DNA of 64,000 nt from Gavia stellata. Taxonomy: Eukaryota; Chordata; Aves; Gaviiformes; Gaviidae. This document shows positions 60,201-64,000 of the stretch, one piece after another; within the stretch, counting starts at the first letter, position 1; each line of letters starts with the position of its first letter. Position numbers and translations under genes: made by a program. Where the stretch lies: NCBI RefSeq assembly GCF_030936135.1, contig NC_082600.1:5084001-5148000 (forward strand). The letters run 5' to 3'. The notes below the pieces were generated by a model that ran no database searches, was not told where the DNA came from, and was given only the letters and a program-made list of their open reading frames with translations.

Positions 60201-63200
60201 TTGCAGTTCTTCAGCCCTTCCTCTTAACCAGATCTAACACGCATCCAATTTACCCCAGAAGTGACTGAACACTTGTATAGTCTGCTCTTGGTTGTAAGGT
60301 TTCTAAAGCTGATGTTTATGGTGTCCCTGCAAGGAGAAAGCAGTGAACAACACACAGGAGGGCAATTTAGAAGAGCCCTTCACCATTGAATTCTGTCAGT
60401 CAGTTTAAAGCACTGGAAGCTTTACTGCTAGCTGTCATACATCATCCCGGCAATTAAGCAGAGGGTCATGTGCCCCACTCAGAATGGGAGTTACTGCAGA
60501 AGATAAACTGTACTATCTTTATTGTAAGATATGGCATCTACAGCCATTTCATGCTTGCTCAAGTAAGCACGTTGCTTGGCATGCAAATCATGCTTGATAT
60601 TCAGTATGCAGTTAATTACTCTCTTTTGCCAGGCTTCTACAGCCTCAGAATTTGAGTCTGTTGGCAGCTTACAAAGACACTGCTCTGAGTTGCATGGGGT
60701 TGTAACTCAGACTTCCACATACCTGCTGAACTGCTGGTGAGTGAGCACCAAGCCTTCCAGCCGGATGGGGAACCTCACGTCACAGCTCCCAACCATATTC
60801 TGTATCTTGAAGTCCAGGAACTTGGCAGGGAACCCAAGCTTCTGCACCACGCGCGCATACTTCCTGGCTGCGAGCCGTGATTGCTCTTCACTGAGGGAAG
60901 AGCAGAAGGGGAAAACAGCTTCGATTAGTGCTTTTTCTGTTCTCAAGATGGAAGTCAGTTTAGAGCCACCACCATGCTAATCTGTGCTCCAGAAAAAGAT
61001 ACGCTGCTACTCAAAATAGCAAGCTTCTATCCCCAGAACCACTTCAGTGAGCTAAAAGGAAAAAGGCACTTTGTCATTCACTTTCCCTATTTGCAGTCTA
61101 TTTGAGCACACTGGAGCACATTGCATCACCCAGGAGTTCCCCCTCTTCAGAAGTTTCTTTCTCAGTTCCTTACAGCAGCTTCTCAAAGCTGATCCAAGAG
61201 GTAGACTGCAGACACCAGTACAATTGTTAGCTAGCTGGGGTGGTGGTAGGGGTTGGACAAGAGGTCTCCTAAGTTAATGCATTATCTCATTGACAGTTTA
61301 GGGACATAAAAACCAAGGCAGCTGCTGAACTTGAAGAAAAGAGCTTCAAAAGTACAGAAATAATCTTTGCTTTTCTCCAATTCCCATTTTCTCTAGAGGC
61401 AGATGTGTTCACTGGTGAACACAGACACTGAAGAGAGACTTGACAGACACAAGTTATGTCCTAATTCACTTTAAAGTCAGTGAGAAATGCAAATAACCCC
61501 TTTAACAATTTCTGAGCATTTTAGCAGCTTTTCTGCTAACGTCTGCTCAGCTCAATCTATATTCAGGGTCAGAAGCACACAGTTCAGTAATTACTAAACT
61601 GCCACCACAAAGAAAGCTAGATGTTTTTCAATGCCAGTGCTTCATTTTTTCCTCGCAATTATGACAGCCCTTTGCTAGATAATTTAAACAAGGTTTTCTG
61701 ACATTTTTCATCAGGACATAGGCATAGCTGCAAGACCCAGACCTTTAGAGAGAAGGAAAAACAAAAAAATACCTTTTTGCTCCTGTGCAGACCATTTTTC
61801 CTGAACTGAAGATGAGGGCTGTTGTTCGTGGTTCCCTGATTCTCATGATCACAGCAGCAAACCTCTACAAATTTGAAGGAAGACCTCACAGTCCAGCTGA
61901 AGGATTTAGCCAGTACTGTATTTCTGTTCATTCTTTCAAGAATTGTCACTTTCAAAGCTCAACACAGCATGCATTTGCTTTGTATTAATTGTTTATTTAC
62001 CACTCTGAAGTTATTTTCCACCCCCTTAGGACCCAGGGACTTAAGGCGACAGTCACAGGACCACTGCTTTGTCCCTTACATTTTGTTGAGCAGTCTGGAG
62101 TCACCTATAGAAACCCAATCTCATCCCAGTAAGTTTCTGCAGTCTAGGCCACTTGCTAGAAGTATCATGTAATACCAGTCTGACTCCAGTAATTCTCTTT
62201 AATTCAGACAAGAGTTTTAATCCTCCCCAGTGAGGGCTGCTTGAGCCCTTTCAGCTGGAGGTAGCTGGCCACAGGTGGGAGAGTTCATCTCCTTTCCTAA
62301 ATGGCTTAGTAACTTTATTATATAAATAGCTTTATTATATAAATAGCTTAGGGACTTTATTCAAAGGAAGAAATATCTCCTTGTGGTGCCCCGTATTTCA
62401 TTTAATTTAACAGGCCCAAGTTGCAGAACTTTATGACTTTCTCCTATGGGTCAAGACAGTGCTATTAGAAAAGGGACAAAGCTCATGGTGAATCTGTATG
62501 TTAGAATCCAGCAGCACTGAGAAAGGGGAGCGAGAGGGTAAAGCTTAGTGTCTTTAAGATTTACCTTTGGGTTATACTCTGCATTTCTGGCATGCAGAGC
62601 TATATTCTTCAGATCTAGTTTACAAGCCAAGTTTACAGTCGACACTATATTCCTGAGAAATGAGAGAGGAATTTTCTTATTACAAAAGCAAGTCACTGCA
62701 GAGCCAACCCCCAACATTATTAGCTTAATGTGAAGTCACACTCCAATTAATAATTGCCATCAACTAATTTCCTGCCTACCTCTTTCCCACTCTAGCATTA
62801 AGCTGCTTTTGGCAAAACTTAAGTAATTCAACACCAAAATTGCAGTTACTGAGATACAGCAAGGTACAAAATTATTAGTCCCTGAATACTAAGTTTGTGT
62901 GTCTTCCAATAACTACATCACTGAAGTCTTTTACAGCTTTGAATTGAACCATTACTCAGTGTTTAGAGAGTTACTACAGCACTCTTAAGGTAGGTAAGGG
63001 TATGTTATTCTCTACAGGTATTCTCTCCATAGTTGCTCTAGCTTAGACAGGACAGGACCTTTTAACGAGGCCAGGATTTCTCACACTTCTTTTCATGCCC
63101 CTTTCCCTTGCTCAGTTCAGACTGTTTCTGCACTCAGAAAAGCAGACTGACATCTTTAAATCCCTGGAGTCTGCTGTCATCCTTAACATTCTCCTTGCTG

Positions 63201-64000
63201 GAAGAAATCCTCCTTTTAAAGTATTATTATCTTTTTTCCTACAGACTGAAGTAACTAGCAGTGCATACTATACATAAATAATTCCTACCAAACAGAGACT
63301 TCATCTCCTGTCTCCCAGAAGAGACTTTTCCCCCTTAACAAGCCAGAGGCATTTCAGATAAACATGCTGGGTGAGTATCAAGTCCACTCTCCCCTGTTTT
63401 GCTAAGCTGTGTATTCTTCTGTGCCACTGCCATTTTTGTGTTGCACTGGTCAGCACAGTATCCAGTTGCCTTCCAATATTGTCAGCTCATTTACTCCGTA
63501 TGTCCTCAAAGAGGACTAACTGCCCCCCCTAGATTTTTGAGTGGGCTTATTTAAGACCAAACCACGCTTCCTACATTCTGTAAGTGAGAAATCAGAGCAG
63601 TACCTTGCAGTTTAAGTGAAACTATGACTACTATATATGCTACACATATAATACATAAACTTACTGTAACTGAGGAACTATGCCAGAGCTTTCTGATGCA
63701 GGTGTCACTGGGGTCATAGGAGTCATGGGTGTCAGAGGAGGACACATGCCAGATGCTTCAGGAGATGGTTGAGTTGCATCTGGGTAGGACAAACTGCTTT
63801 CATCTATCAAGATACCACTGTCCTCATTTCTTGATGTTGACCCATCAAGCTCTTTTTGCATTTCACTACCATATTCAGATAGATTTTGTTCTTTGTTATC
63901 TTGGGTAATATCTGGAAGAAAGCTGAGATCCACAGAGGAGAAGTCTGTAGGAAGTTCTTTGGGCTGATCAAATTGAGACCCAAACAACACATCTTCAGTT
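57177..64000 (-). CDS. TBPL2: TATA-box-binding protein-like 2 (TBP2/TRF3), 5' end cut off
   Basis: TBPL2 is a TBP paralogue that binds TATA DNA with TFIIA/TFIIB and drives transcription in oocytes and early embryos. Visible coding exons, in gene order: 64000(partial)-63665, 62652-62565, 61864-61773, 60890-60723, 59143-59049 and 57256-57177. All junctions are GT-AG and in phase. The N-terminal exon encodes an acidic, Ser-rich region with [11 protein letters not shown], as in human TBPL2, and TP-rich [16 protein letters not shown]. The C-terminal saddle has both direct repeats. The four DNA-inserting phenylalanines are present (RFAAV, ALIF, ELFPG, LLIF). The end, [16 protein letters not shown] to FKKAS, is closer to human TBPL2 than to TBP. 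The start codon lies past the right edge. Confidence 0.96.
59049..59143 (-). CDS. TBPL2: TBPL2 exon, second repeat DNA-contact strand
   Basis: 95 nt encoding [20 protein letters not shown] and [11 protein letters not shown], with the other two DNA-inserting Phe residues. Donor ACTG|GTAAGT. Confidence 0.97.
60723..60890 (-). CDS. TBPL2: TBPL2 exon, inter-repeat helix and second repeat start
   Basis: 168 nt encoding [40 protein letters not shown] and LVLTHQQFS. Includes the basic helix that contacts TFIIA and other factors in TBP. Confidence 0.97.
61773..61864 (-). CDS. TBPL2: TBPL2 exon, first repeat DNA-contact strand
   Basis: 92 nt encoding [19 protein letters not shown] and [11 protein letters not shown], with two of the DNA-inserting Phe residues. 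Confidence 0.97.
62313..62346. repeat. Tandem 17-bp duplication
   Basis: Two perfect copies of CTTTATTATATAAATAG in tandem, within a TBPL2 intron. Confidence 0.9.
62565..62652 (-). CDS. TBPL2: TBPL2 exon, start of TBP core
   Basis: 88 nt encoding [20 protein letters not shown] and ARNAEYNPK, first structural repeat. Acceptor TTTCTCAG, donor AAG|GTAAAT. Confidence 0.97.
63665..64000 (-). CDS. TBPL2: TBPL2 N-terminal exon (partial)
   Basis: Open to the window edge. Ends GTTACA|GTAAGT in phase 2 after SSGIVPQL. Encodes the divergent N-terminal domain with acidic patches and the TPMTP repeats. Confidence 0.93.

Larger units (their letters stand above)
57257..63664 (-). other. TBPL2: TBPL2 introns
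   Basis: Five introns of about 0.7-1.8 kb, AT-rich, with few CpG. No gene or recent transposable element was recognised inside them. Confidence 0.8.

Overview
The window looks like nuclear DNA from a bird. It carries CR1 retrotransposon copies of the avian kind (one with the typical 3' end ATTCTATGA), an LTR/ERV-like fragment of a type I associate with bird genomes, and three vertebrate genes in a conserved amniote order: FBXO34 (+), ATG14 (-), TBPL2 (-). This matches the human 14q22.3 order. There are no prokaryotic operons, CRISPR arrays, tRNAs or rRNAs that I could recognise. I cannot name the species.

Layout. Positions 1-26983 hold no confidently known coding gene. Most of it is probably the long 5' UTR intron of FBXO34 (or its upstream flank), with a candidate plus-strand non-coding exon at 4028-4106, an ERV-like fragment near 9.6-10.05 kb, and a scatter of coding-like, splice-bounded minus-strand frames between about 14.7 and 25.8 kb. 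The single large coding exon of FBXO34 is 26994-29165, with polyadenylation signals at 29706 and 29767. A gene-free stretch of about 3.7 kb separates it from the tail of ATG14, so the two genes converge. ATG14 runs on the minus strand: its probable poly(A) signal is near 33500, and ten coding exons lie from 36284 to 54286. Joined, they give 1,482 nt, i.e. 493 residues plus stop, against 492 in human. A CpG island with long G/C homopolymers covers its first exon. TBPL2 follows on the minus strand, with six coding exons visible from 57177 to the right edge. Its N-terminal exon is cut by the window end.

How the genes relate. FBXO34 is an F-box substrate adaptor for SCF ubiquitin ligases. ATG14 (Barkor) directs the class III PI3-kinase complex to autophagosome initiation sites. 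TBPL2 (TRF3) is a germ-line TBP paralogue. They are neighbours by synteny and I see no shared pathway. The TBPL2 side of the window is visibly poor in CpG.

The most intriguing unexplained signal is the possible minus-strand gene or gene relic in the FBXO34 5' region. Two open frames, ending at a strong donor (19458) and starting at an acceptor (16547), join in the same phase, and several other coding-like frames lie on the same strand. I could not identify the product. A second oddity is a 143-codon frame, open from the FBXO34 acceptor and overlapping the FBXO34 coding sequence, which reads in phase from the candidate exon at 4028-4106.
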